Below, piece by piece: positions 25,041 to 36,497 of a DNA stretch of 64,000 nucleotides; the first letter of the stretch is position 1; every line of letters begins with the position of its first letter. The notes below the pieces were generated by a model. It was not told the DNA's origin. It was given only the letters and a program-made list of their open reading frames with translations, and made no database searches. Both the position numbers and the translations under genes were made by a program. The stretch is from Ampullaceana balthica (lineage: Eukaryota > Mollusca > Gastropoda > Lymnaeidae), in NCBI GenBank assembly GCA_944989445.1, contig CALYLW010001192.1, forward strand, positions 106,001-170,000, given 5' to 3'.

Positions 25041-25529
25041 AAAGTACACAAAGTCCACTCAATCTACGGTCATCACATTTCTCTGGTTAGCCGCCCAGTA
25101 CTTAAACCGAGTCATAAAGTCGGTCAATTTAGCTGGGTCTTCTGTAACATTGTAAGGAGAAACTATTTTAGAGAGAGCCGTGTTATTTTAAATAAACTCT
25201 TAAAGCGTAGTATGCTGGTAAAGGACCATAAGAAATGCATAGACTACTAAACAACTGATGACAATCTTTGTCATCATCACTACATGAACTATACAATTTA
25301 TCAAGGTATTGGTGTATTTTCATTAAGAAAAATAACTGAAAAAGAATAAACATCTCTAATTAATGTCCCACATAAACGTGTTTACGGTCATGGATTTTAA
25401 AAAAATTTTAGTAAAAAAGAAATATATATATATTTATATTTATATTTATATAGCGCAACGTCCTAAATAAATTTGTTTTACGAATTATGAGCAGGTCTAA
25501 ATCTATTGTCCACGTAAGTTAATTTTAAT

Positions 25530-26295
25530 TAAGTCTGTTAACGATTAAAGCCAAAAATAGAAATTTATGGTGTCATAAGTAACATTTATTAAAATATAAT
25601 GGCCGAAAATCTAAATAAAAGTTGAATGTCTTCTTTATATGAGGTATTTTAACCAACAACGCAAGCAGACACGCGTATTGACATTATTTGGTTCAAGTGT
25701 TGAGCCTGTCTTATTGACAATATAACCAGCCGAGATCAACTGTCGTTCACATAACTTTAGATTGTCTCAACTGAAGATTCCGATACTGTAGTGGATGTAT
25801 AGTTTGCAAGTGATATGTAAGCGAAATTTTAGAACCATGGTAGCAATGTTCCCTTTTCGCAGTGCGGCTGCGGATATATTTTACCGACGCCACGCAAGAG
25901 TTTAGAATCACCGCGCAGCAAATTTTGTAAAATATTGCACAAACAAATGGATGTTGTGCAAATTTGCACACGATTTTTTTTTAAACTTTGCACACGGACC
26001 AACGAAGCTTAGACATAGCGGGAACATTGCATGGTAGTCAAGCGATTTCTCTCAATTGACACAATATCCTTTGTCTTTATCAACATTTTGAACGTTTACG
26101 TCAGTCAATAGTTTAAAACAAAAGTGTTCGTGTAATCGTCCGCAAATTAGTTTATATTTATCATCAAAAATATTTATTTTTTTTAGTTTCAGTACATTTA
26201 TAAGTGGTGGGTCAATTAATCGTTAAAAACAAAATTTAATCCTTAAATTTGTTTACGATTAATCGAGAAATTAATCGTTAATTTCCGAAGCCCTA
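25530..26295. mobile_element. MITE family M1, copy c
   Basis: Shares aatttatggtgtcataagtaa, ttgacattatttggttcaag, ataaccagccgag and a terminal taatcgttaatttccgaagc with copies a and b. It is longer in the middle (about 25755-26100), probably through a further insertion. Lies in intron 3 of GCNT copy 3. Confidence 0.65.
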
Positions 26296-27562
26296 ATTTT
26301 AATAAATAATTATTTTATTGAAACTGAACAACATTTTCTTATTTAAAAAAAGAACCTCTAGGATGAAAAAAAAGTTTTGGGATTATAGTTTAAGTCATAT
26401 AAAAAAAACAGAAAAAACAAGGCAACGGCCTCTGATCTGAACAATCTGTTGGTAAGAAATAATGCTAATATCAAATTCCTTCGCTATGTACTCTTTGTTT
26501 TCTCGTGGTTGTTCAAACCATAGAAAAACATACTAATAATTAATGTGTTAACAATTATAACAAATCAAAGTCATGATTGTACTGACATATGAGACGCATA
26601 AAAATACGGGTATTTTCACAAGTTTCATTGCATCATTCTTTCTCCAATGTTTTTATTTTTCTTTTTCAAATACAGTTTTTACGAATTATAATAAACATTC
26701 CATGGGCGCATCACCATATATTTCAAACAAAACCACTTGGAAGGAGGTCAACATCTTAAGTTTGTGGCTGTTTCATCCTAACATAATCTATAAGCTGGCG
26801 ATTTACACATAAAGGCTTTAAGGGGAATAACTCCTGTACTCCAATCAGTTAAAACCGTAATCATTTTTTAAAAATAAAATTCCCTTAGATATTTGCTCAG
26901 TTTTTCGAAAGACAAATATGCATTAACATATAAGAAGACTTTAAAAAAAATATAAACATTTTGAAAAACGTATTATGCTTATACAACTTGCTGAATTTTA
27001 TTTTCTAAACGCATGTATTTCTTACGTACTAATTAACGTGACCTTTGAAATTCCATGAACTAAAATAAACTAATGCGATAAAATTTTGCAAATTTAACAT
27101 GTTACGTGACAAAGATAGGTTAGATATTATACTAAGTAAAATTTAGCCCATACATAACTATAACAGAAAACAGTATTTCAAACTATCTTAACGACTTGAA
27201 TAAATTATTGTATTTTGAAAATAAATTTCACCTTGCTACTCTCTATGAAATCGGACGATACTAGTTAACATCATCGACTGTGCATAATATTCATAAGTAT
27301 TGTTGAAATAATTATTTTTAAATATATATTTATATATATAAAGCATTAGTAATTCATTTGTTATATCATAATTTTGTATTCTTAATTCTAAATAATTTTC
27401 GGCACAAAAAAAGATACCTAATTGAGTAAAATCAAGCCTATCATATATTTTCAAAAAGGATAATTTAGTTATATCAAATTATACAATTTCCCTCCCTCAA
27501 TTGTGTTTTAAAATGCAGTGCGGCTTAGGTTAAAAAGTTAAGCTCTTGCAGTTTGTAACAGA
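26296..27562. other. Intronic stretch of GCNT copy 3, nothing recognised
   Basis: AT-rich sequence with scattered short frames on both strands. None shows a recognised domain or exon-like borders. Confidence 0.4.
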
Positions 27563-27567
27563 ATGTT

Positions 27568-27872
27568 TGTAAATGATTTGCTTATTAATGTAACTTTTGT
27601 AGGCGTTCTCTCAATACAAAACCTTGTACACAATAATCCTCTGAAGAATTTGTGTCAATAAAACAACTTTAATATGTATGCTTAGTACAAGAAATATAAT
27701 TTGATGTTATACAACGTGGAACACACTGGAATACCTCTGCCATGACACCAGCCAACTCTAACACTGACTTCACCTCATTAGCCAATGGGAACGACTCTTT
27801 CTTCCCGCGCTTTTACTCACGTGACCTCTCCGTCATACAATCATGCAACATACTCGTGATTCACACGTGACA
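27568..27872 (-). repeat. 3' LTR of element A (305 bp)
   Basis: Begins TGTCACGTGTGAATCACGAG on the minus strand and ends AATCATTTACA. It has an ATTAAAG-like signal before the GTTGTTTTATTGA block, which is also conserved in the relative at 57390-57670. Confidence 0.85.
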
Positions 27873-28217
27873 TTCACCCCCATCCATAAAAAAAAATGTT
27901 TATGAAATACAACAATTTTGTTCTTAATAAAATCAAATCAATCTCTATATATATATTCAAATTTCAAATATTTATCATCAATGGACATTCATTTCCTTAC
28001 ACACAACATGTGGACATAAAAATCAAGAGAAAAAATATGTAGGACTGCAACAGTCTACCTGTGATGAAAAAATGAAAATGGAATTTTAAACACATCTGTA
28101 ATTTTGTGTAATTAAAATATTTTAAACAATCAATATTATTAAAATTAACTAATAATTAGTGGACTTTAGACACTGTTCCTTGTTTATTGTTCAGCGAATA
28201 AAAATATTAATATTTTT

Positions 28218-28399
28218 ACAGTCTCTGGTTGTATCATTTTGGAATTCACAGACTAATTTTAATACAGTCTCTGGTTTTATCATTTAGGAATTCACAGAAT
28301 GTCTTTTTAATACAGTCTCTGGTTTTATCATTGAGGAATTCACAAACCAATATTAATACAGTCTCTGGTTTTATTACTTAGGAATTCCCAGAATGTCTT
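28218..28399. repeat. Four tandem ~47-bp repeats near the 3' end of element A
   Basis: acagtctctggtt recurs at 28218, 28264, 28312 and 28358, each followed by atcattt..ggaattcacag. It lies between the RNase H remnant and the polypurine tract. Confidence 0.85.
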
Positions 28400-28402
28400 T
28401 AT

Positions 28403-28560
28403 TTATTGTCATTCTACTTAATATGTCTGCATCCACATTGTCCTTTCCCTTCACAGATTTAATGTTAAATTTGTAGTCGGCTAATAGCATAGCCTAGTTC
28501 AAAAATAGTCATTCTTCAGTTGACGAGTATGAATTCAAATCGTTGGGCTTTGAATGTTTC
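28403..28560 (-). pseudogene. RNase H C-terminal remnant of element A
   Basis: The minus-strand frame reads AMLLADYKFNIKSVKGKDNV then DADILSRM, the conserved tail of gypsy-type RNase H (LxxYDFxIxxVKGKDNVxADALSR). Upstream sequence in other frames (DLNSYSSTEE) probably belongs to the same domain. No integrase follows before the LTR. Confidence 0.7.
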
Positions 28561-28585
28561 TTCAGGCTGTTAAATGTTCAATAAT

Positions 28586-28954
28586 TCACCAACCATGACC
28601 ACGATTAAGTCCATTCACAATATAAATTCCAGAATCTTGAATAAGTTGCTTAGCTTTTGAGATATCATTCTTGCTTCCAGATAATTCAATAGAATTTCTA
28701 CCAGATGGGTCTCTGTCAGAAAGCTTTATCCGAAAATCATTGTTTTTATCTATGTCTTCCATTCTGCTTAATACACAACAAATTGTTCTTCCTACTTCAG
28801 ATGATTCCACACGAAAGGTTTCAGATTCAATAGTACCATTTTTTAATCTGCTACTATGGTCTTCATCCCTTTTATCATATACGATATTGTCAATTATGGC
28901 TAAAGTATCACTAGTTTTTATTTCTTCTCGATTCAACTTTATTTTATCATCCAT
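28586..28954 (-). pseudogene. KH-like RNA-binding segment downstream of Gag in element A
   Basis: The frame starts MDDKIKLNREEIKTSDT. Its C-terminal half has the layout of a type-I KH domain: FRVESSEVGRTI, then SRMEDIDKNNDFRIKLSDRD, then NSIELSGSKNDISKAKQLI. The GXXG loop that contacts RNA is replaced by CCVL, so nucleic-acid binding by this copy is doubtful. Reading the same frame upstream (QSWRDRYNHNS, FYQPWRKNEKQD) links it to the Gag C-terminus with one stop, in a different frame from the CCHC part. It is therefore either the C-terminal domain of this element's Gag or a captured host exon. The KH assignment is by pattern only. Confidence 0.55.
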
Positions 28955-29058
28955 GTCTTGTTTTTCATTCTTTCTCCATGGTTGATAAAAATTTCTTATT
29001 CTAAAATTAAAACTATATCTGCCTATTCATGATCTTCTGCTTTGATTATAATCTATAT

Positions 29059-29841
29059 TTATGGAATTATGATTATATCTGTCTCTCCATGATTGTCCAT
29101 CTTGTTTTCAAAGTGATCTTGTCTTGATTTTTCTTCTCTTTTCTTTCTTATAGGATTGCCATTAGGTGACACCCTATTTGGTTGTCCTTTATTATGGTAA
29201 CACTGCTTCACCATATGACCTGGCAAGTTACAGTACCAGCAAATAGTTTGTCTGTTGTCTTGATTTCGCAGACTCTGGTTTCTCATTCCTTGTCTTTTTT
29301 CTTGATTTTTAATTTGTATTGCTGCAAAGATATTTTGTCTCTTATCCATTTCCACATTTGGATGAGAGTTTTTGAATGTGCGTAATGCATTTGTTAGTTT
29401 TGCTTGAGTACGAACTTTCTTATCAGTTAAATTTGTGATTAGAGTGTATGTGGCATTTTCTAAAAACTTGTCAATTAACACCATATTTAGTATGACCATT
29501 GGATTGCTCGTATCTATTGCTGTACGTTCCAGCCATTTTGTTAATTTAACTTGTGCTTTATGCACTATGATCTGTGGATCTTTGTCCATCTTGATTCTCA
29601 TTTCATGAAAATCGTTTTCTATAATAATTTTCTGACTTTCCAAAATGACATAGAAGTGCCTTCTTGACATGTTTATATATGCTTTGTCTTCTTTGGTTAT
29701 ACTGTTATAAGCTTCAAATGCTTCTCCAGTTAGTTGAGTCATCAATTGTGCTGGCCAATCTTCTTCATTATAACCTTTCATGGCCATTATGGATTCAAAA
29801 TAATCCAGATAAACATTCATTTTTTTCTTTATGGCTATCAT
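29059..29841 (-). pseudogene. Gag of element A: SCAN-like segment and CCHC zinc knuckle
   Basis: A 260-codon frame from ATG at 29841. Residues ~20-130 include DWPAQLMTQLTGEAFEAYNS and LTKWLERTA, resembling the SCAN-like capsid segment of gypsy/Gmr1-type Gags. The nucleocapsid motif CWYCNLPGHMVKQC (CX2CX4HX4C) is near residue 202, followed by a basic stretch. It would package element RNA in cytoplasmic particles. The natural N-terminus lies upstream (29990-30232), separated by stops near 29990 and 29922, and the C-terminus continues in another frame. The copy is therefore inactive. Confidence 0.82.
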
Positions 29842-29989
29842 ATTTTATAACTTTGATAGTGTCCTTTGGTGCTGACTTTCTATTTGTGTCATTACCAGCA
29901 TTGTGGCCTCTACTCTATAAATCAATTTGTAATTTTAACTGATCAATTTGAAGTTGTTCAAGTTCTCTTATTGAAGCTCTTTCTTCGCT

Positions 29990-30232
29990 CTAAATTATTT
30001 GTCTTTGCCTCCTTTTTTCATCATCCTCTTTTTGCTTTTGCCTCCATTTTTCTTCAGTAATTCTTTGATTATCTTTTTCTTTAGCTTTTTTTAGCTTTTC
30101 TTCTTCTTTAGCTTCTTTTTGCTTTTGCTTCTCTTTTTCTTCAGCAATTCTTTGATTTTCTTTTTCTTCAGCTATTCTTAGCTTTTCTTCTTCATTGGCA
30201 ATTTTGACTTTCTCTTCAACAAAGTCCTTCAA
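29990..30232 (-). pseudogene. Coiled-coil N-terminal part of Gag, element A
   Basis: Reads MKDFVEEKVKIANEEEKLRI and then Glu/Lys/Gln-rich heptads (EEKEKQKQKEAKEEEKLKKA) up to RRQRQII and a stop. Element B's Gag has the same kind of charged coiled coil ahead of its SCAN-like segment, so this is the detached start of the 29059-29841 frame rather than a separate gene. Confidence 0.7.
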
Positions 30233-31089
30233 TTCTCTTCTACTTAAGCCAAATTGTTCTGCAATGGCAATGAGTTATTTGTAGTAAACCATGTTTTGTT
30301 ATATGGAATAATATGAGTCAAGCAATTCGGTAAGGAATGTAGGTATTTAATTGTTAAGGTATAAATTCTCCAAATGAAAAAAATCTTTATTTCAAAATGT
30401 TAAGTTCAAATAAGTGACACATCTATACCATGAAATTTAGTTTTGACAAGGTGATACAACAAAGCATCCTCACACGGGATCTTAAAGTATACTTTATATA
30501 TACGCTCCCTCAGATTAACAAAACACATCCGATGGTCCAAAGGTTTTACTATGAAATAAGTCACTTAGTTAAATTTTCAATTTCCGAGTTGTTTTTATAC
30601 AATTTAGTTCACTCCATTAATCCAAATTTGCAATTATCAAACTCTTCACACAATGAATGGATATGACACAGTTGTTAATAGTCGATATCTTTCCAAGTTC
30701 AAGGTTATGTTTCCAAATATTTCCTGGAATCAACCGGCACCAGTGATCTAGATGACGTAGTTCACTGCGTGTAACAGTCAGTAGGCTTGTGTATACTGTC
30801 GACTGTAAGGTTAGAACCAACTAGGTGAACTAGTTGTATACAGTGCATGCCGTGGTTTCGTGCGTTTAAGCCGCTATCTGAAATACTTAATACATTCCTT
30901 CAATCTTCAAAAGTTTATACACTGCCACACATGGCCTTTAATATTCACAAAATATGATAGCTGCTAATATTTCTTCTTTTAACGAATACTTTCCTTTTTG
31001 AAATATATAATAATGGTGACTTCCACGAACCTCATTTTCTGGATCGTGATAATAAGTCAATCCTTGTTCACTTTGACGTCAGACACCAA
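30233..31089 (-). other. Leader and primer-binding region of element A
   Basis: Non-coding between the 5' LTR and gag. Directly inside the LTR the minus strand reads TTGGTGTCTGACGTC, a candidate tRNA primer site; the relative at 57.39 kb starts its interior with TTGGTGTCGAAG. Confidence 0.55.
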
Positions 31090-31400
31090 TGTAAATGGCT
31101 TGCTTATTAATGTAACTTTTGTAGGCGTTCTCTCAATAAAAACCATTGTACACAATAATCCTCTGAAGAATTAGTTTCAATAAAACAACTTTAATATTTA
31201 TACTTTGTACAAGAAATATAATTTGAGTTTATACAAAGTGGAATACACTGGCATACGTCCTGCCATGACACCAGCCAACTCTAACACTGACTTTTCCCCA
31301 CCTCATTAACCAATGGGAACGACTCTTTATTCCCGCGCTTTTACTCACGTGACTTCTCCGTCATCTAATCACGCAAAACACTCGTGATTCATCCGTGACA
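31090..31400 (-). repeat. 5' LTR of element A (311 bp)
   Basis: Direct-repeat partner of 27568-27872, starting TGTCACGGATGAATCACGAG and ending GCCATTTACA on the minus strand. Small indels and substitutions relative to the other LTR point to an old insertion. Confidence 0.85.
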
Positions 31401-32289
31401 GTGTTGAAACTTTATTCTAACGGTTCTTGGTTCCGAGACCCATTTCTACAGCCAAGTATGTCAACGAGATGAAATCACTGAACAGTAAATGAAGACCTAC
31501 CACCCTTGTAAGTCCCACGCACATATATCTGAGGGGTAAAGTACAATGTAGGAAAAAAAGCTTCGTCAGGTATGAGAATCTGTCTGCTCCAGTTCAGAAC
31601 CACCTGGGCAGTCTCATTGTGTAAAATAAAATCTACGAAATGCCTAAAATTATCAATTAATAATAAAGCTTTTTTTTTCGTTTCATCTCATTTCAAACGA
31701 AAAGAAGGTACTCATTTTTTTAAGTAATACATTTAAAACAAATTTGAAAAAAACTAATATTTGCACCTTAAATATTTGAGATTGTATTGATTAGTGTAGG
31801 TCAAATTACTTTTTTAGAATTTATTATTTTTATGTTAAATTTTAATATCAATTTTCTCCTGTAAGGGATATAATATGTATTTAAAAAGCATCCATTACCA
31901 TATTTAAATCACATGCACATTTTATCATTTTTAGTGTCCTTTTCATTATAATAATATATTTAAAATAGCATTTTAACAGAAAAGCATGGAAAGAAAATGA
32001 AAGCTGTTTAATTTTATTATTGTTTTTATTTTAATTTTTTTCTTAAAATGTATAACATTTTTTTTTATATTTCAAACTATTTTATTTGGTTGATGTTAAA
32101 AGAGAAATATCTAAATTTATTAGCAGACCCGTCTTGCGTTGCAATGATCAAAGTAAAAAGAAATACATTTAAAGAAACCAATGAGTGGTATGTTTAAAAT
32201 CAATTCTGAAGAAACCTTCGTGGAAGTGTGAAAAAAATCCAAGTTTCATAGCAAACGGATAAATAAATTAATAGTTAAATCGCGTACAA

Positions 32290-33358
32290 AAGAAGAAACC
32301 TTATTAAGGGCCCCGGCCCCAAAATGCGTGATATTATAGTTTTTTATTGCCATTGTACTCAAGCTATATTCATCAATATCGTGTAAAATTGAATAGGAAA
32401 TACAATGATTAAAGTTCAGTAAAAAGACTTTTTCGAAGGAATGGAAATTAAGAGTTCAGTGCCCTATAGTAATATATGCTCTTAAGTTTTTATACTCTAA
32501 GTTTTGTCAAAATCAAGTTATTTTCTCAATATCTAACTCTTAAACTACTTTTTATATACCTAAATTAGGGGGAAAATAATATTAAAGGGCCCCAGGCCCA
32601 TTCGGTGCAAGAGGTCAATTTCAAAAACCTGTTCATTTTAGTTCATTTTTATTGTGGCTATATTTCTCAAGCTCTTTAAAAAGTAAATAGGAGAAATATC
32701 TTAAACATATACGAAAAAGATATTTGGGGCACCCGGCCCCGAAGATATTGGCATTAGAAGTTCAGTGTCTATATTATTTTAATATGGGCTACCAAGTTTT
32801 TGTTTGCAAAGTTTGGTGAAGATCTATTCATTTACTAAGTAGATAACGTAGAAACTAATTTTTATATAGCTTATATTAGATAAAAACGACATTAAGGGCC
32901 CCAGGGCCCATTCTAGGCAAGATATAAAGTTCAAAAATTATGTTCATTTCAATTAGTATATTAATTGATACATGTGTCATAATTTGTCAAGATTGTTAAT
33001 GGCTGAATGGTGAATAAAATCTTAAACACTAAAAACATTTTAGTTTTTAGGCCCCCAGACCCAAAGGAATGAATATTAGCAGTTTAGTGCCCTATAGTAT
33101 TTTAATATTGGCTATCAAGTTGTCATATACACATTTTGGTTAAGATCCAATAATTTAAACAGTAGCTAAAGCTTAAAACTAATTTTTATATAGCTCGTAT
33201 AAACAAAACATGACAATATGGGCGCCCAGCCCCATGAGTGTTAAATTTTGAAAAAAGTGACAGTTACCATCTCGGGAGCATACTCAACAGTCTTGAAAAG
33301 TTTCATGACGATCGGGTGAATGGTTTAGACAGCTATAAAGGACATTCATACACACACA

Positions 33359-33429
<71 letters not shown>

Positions 33430-35765
33430 ATAAATAATTTAAAAGTTTACAAAAGAAGAAACGATATTAAGGGCCCAGGCCCGAAAATGAGTGATACGTT
33501 ATATTTTTTTTATTGCTATTGTACTCAAGCTATATTTTTCAATATCGTGTAAAATTAAATGGGTAATGTATTTAATAACGCTCAGTTAAAAAGACATTTG
33601 GGGCCCCCATCTCCGAGGGAATGGTCATTAGGAGTTAAGTGCCTTATAGTAATGTAATATAGGCTCTAAAGTTTTTATATACTAAATTTGGTCAAAATCC
33701 AGTTATTTTTGCATTATTTAACTCTTAAACTAATTTTGTATCTAGCCAATATAGGAAAAATAAACGAAATTAAGGGGCCCCCGGGCCTATGCGGTGCAAG
33801 ATGGCAATTTCAAAAACGTTTTCATTTTAATTTAGTTTTATCATGGATATATATTTCTCAAGATTGTTACAACGTGAATGGGGAAAATATCTTAAACATA
33901 TACGGAAAAAAGATATTTGGGGCCCCCGGCCCTAATGAAATTGACATTAGAAGTTATGTGCACTTAAGTATTTTAATATGGGATACCAAGTTTTTGAAAA
34001 CAAAGTTTGGTTAAGATCCATTCATTCACTTAGTACGTAACGCATAAACTAAATTTTAAATAGTTTATATAAGCAAAAAACGACACTAAGGGCCCCAGGG
34101 CCCATTATTTGCAAGACATAAATTTCAAAACACCTGTTCGTTTCAATATGGATAATAATGGATGCATTTATCATTATTTTTCAAGATCTTTAATAAATAT
34201 ATGGGAAATAAATTCTTAAAAGTTGAAGAAAAATGGCATTTTGGGCCCCAGGCCCGAATGAATGGTCATTAGGAGTTTATTGCCCTATAGTATTTTAGTA
34301 TTGGCTGTCAAGTTTTTATATACAAAGTTTAGTTAAGATCCATTCATTTACATAGTAGCTAACGCATAAACTAATTTTTATATATCTTATATAAGCAAAA
34401 AAAAAGACTTTAAGGGCCCCGGGGCCCATTCAGTGAAAGGTATAAAGTTCAAAACCCCTGTTCATTTCAATTTGTATAATAATGGATACACGTGTCATTG
34501 TTCGTCAAGATTGTTAATGACTGAATGGTGAATAAAATCTTAAACGTTTAAGAAATGTGAATTTTCGGGCCCCCAGTCCCAAAGGATTGAATATTAGCAG
34601 TTTAGTGCCCTATAGTATTTTAATATTGGCTATCAATTTTCATATACAAAGTTTTGATAAGATCCAACAATTTACACAGTAGCTAGCGCTTAAACTAATT
34701 TTTATATAGCTCATGTAAACAACAAATGACATTATGTGCTTCCGGTGCCCCAAGAGTGTTAAATATAGAAAAAAAAGTTGCCAGTTACCATCCCAGGTGG
34801 GTACTTAAAAGTCTCTAGAAATTTCACGACGATCGGATGAATGGTTTAGTCAGCTATAAAGGACATGCGCACACACACACACTCGCACACACACAGACAT
34901 ACTTTGATTTTTATATATATACATAGATAAGAAAAAAAGACATTTAGGGCCCCTGAGTCCATTTGGTGATAGATGTAAATTTCAAAAACATTTTCATTTA
35001 ATTATGTTTCCTCATAGATATATTCCTCAAGATCGTGACAAATTGAATGGGGGAAAATACATTAAACATATACGAAAAAAAGGCTTTGGTGGCCCCCGGT
35101 CCCGAAGGAATGTACATTTGAAGTTATGTGCCCTATAGCCCTATAGTATTTTAATATGGGCTACCAAGTCCTTGTATTCAAATTTTGGTTTAAATCCATG
35201 CATTTACTCAGTAGCTAACGCATAAACTAATTTTTTATATCTTATATAAGAAAAAAAGACATTAAGGGCCCCGGGGCCCATTCAGTGAAAGATATAAAGT
35301 TCAAAACCCCTGTTCATTTCAATTTGTATGATAATGGATACATGTGTCATTATTTGTCAAGATTGTTAATGACTGAATGGTGAATAAAATCTTAAACGTT
35401 TAAGAAATGTGAATTTTTGGGCCCCCAGCCCTAAAGGAATGACTATTTGCAGTTCAGTGCACTATAGTATTTTAATATTGGCTATCAAGTTTTTATATAC
35501 AAAGTCTGGTTAAGATCCAACAATTTACACAGTAGCCAGCGCTTAAACTAATTTTTATATAGCTCATATAACCAAAGAATGACATTATGGGCCCCCGGTG
35601 CCCCATGAGTGTTAAATTTAGAAAACAAAGTTGCCAGTTACCATCCCAGGTAGGTACTTAGCAGTCTCAAAAAATTTCATGACGATCGGATGATTGGTTT
35701 AGTCAGCTATAAAGGACATGCACACACACACACAGACATACTTTGATTTTTATATATATAGATGA
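32290..35765. repeat. 3.5-kb array of GGGCCC-punctuated repeats
   Basis: A gggccccnggccc-like motif recurs about every 130-170 bp (32310, 32584, 32727, 32892, 33049, 33216, 33465, 33600, 33767, 33915 and on to 35590), each followed by similar AT-rich text (ccctatagtattttaatatt, ggctatcaagtttttatat, taagatccattcattt). Higher-order units end with a cgatcggatgaatggttta motif and a CA/TA tract near 33220-33427, 34740-34920 and 35590-35765. Non-coding; it sits in intron 2 of GCNT copy 3. The last unit ends tttttatatatatagat, like dispersed repeat R1. Confidence 0.85.
33361..33427. repeat. (AT)n microsatellite
   Basis: Uninterrupted AT dinucleotides between two units of the GGGCCC array. Confidence 0.95.
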
Positions 35766-36299
35766 TGCCGCACCTGCTGGCTGTTATATGTCTTTGACTG
35801 GTTGTATGCCGAATGGTGGTAGATTCTTCTTCCATCTCTGATGATACGTTCTAAGGCAAATGAATTATAAAACATGTTAAAATCAATTATATTCTATCTC
35901 TTAAATTTCAAATATGTATTTGGGAGTAAAATGCTAGCGATAGTTTAGTTCCATCTCTCCATAATACAACTAACTCCATGTAAGATTGCAACGCTTTGTT
36001 TTAAAATAAGTATCACTTTGTATAAAGAAATTTTCGGAAATAGAATTAGTAGCAGTGAATAGTAAATTCACAATTCTTAACAGACATGAAAGAAAACGTA
36101 TTTTCTTTCATGCCTTTGAAACGGTTTGAATATCAACACTTAAGGAATATTAATAATAAGGATTGTGTTAACCTAAAGCAGCTACGGCCTGTCATGTATG
36201 GTTACAATCTGAAAGTGTCGAAATTGCAGTTTATTAAAATAGCTACAATATGTTTGTTAATTTTTTTATTTTTGTGTATCCCATAACCTCGTGGTCGTA

Positions 36300-36497
36300 G
36301 GGGGTTCTAATGTTTCCATTAAAACTATTAAGTTGCTTGGTAGACCTTGGTGGCGCCCATCTCGTCTCCAGGTCAGCGGATATCATTTTAGCTATAGTCA
36401 TTCATCAACATTTTTATTGTGGCTTTAACGTGGCTTCGATCCCACGCCCCTCGGCTTGTGAGGCGAACGCACTATTGACTTCGCTATTCAGTCGTGT
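36300..36497 (-). mobile_element. tRNA-derived SINE-like fragment
   Basis: On the minus strand, gtgcgttcgcctcacaagcc and ggggcgtgggatcgaagcc look like a tRNA anticodon arm followed by a B-box-like GGATCGAAGCC. The full cloverleaf is not intact and no CCA or terminator was identified, so it is taken as a SINE head rather than a tRNA gene. Confidence 0.4.

Larger units (their letters stand above)
27568..31400 (-). mobile_element. LTR retrotransposon A, degenerate, SCAN-like Gag family
   Basis: Two related direct repeats, 31400-31090 (5' LTR) and 27872-27568 (3' LTR), each start TGTCACG and end TTTACA on the minus strand. The flanks gtgtt (31401-31405) and atgtt (27563-27567) fit a 5-bp target duplication with one change. 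A TTGGTGTCTGACGTC primer-binding-like sequence follows the 5' LTR, and a polypurine-like ggatgggggtgaa precedes the 3' LTR. The order inside is coiled-coil Gag N-terminus, SCAN-like Gag with CCHC knuckle, KH-like segment, RNase H tail. Protease, integrase and reverse transcriptase are gone. The LTRs differ at many sites, so the insertion is old. It lies in intron 3 of GCNT copy 3, in the same orientation as the gene. Confidence 0.88.

Noticed and set aside
33238..33552. 100-codon frame with an IYIYIY run
   Set aside because: Crosses an (AT)n tract and two units of the non-coding GGGCCC array.
36086..36286. Type II membrane protein N-terminus (plus strand)
   Set aside because: It has an ATG and a hydrophobic C-terminal stretch, but lies in an intron of the oppositely oriented GCNT copy 3, has no continuing exon and no family match; hydrophobic AT-rich frames are expected by chance here.
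36300..36497. Functional tRNA gene
   Set aside because: Anticodon-arm and B-box-like parts only, with no complete cloverleaf; taken as a SINE head.
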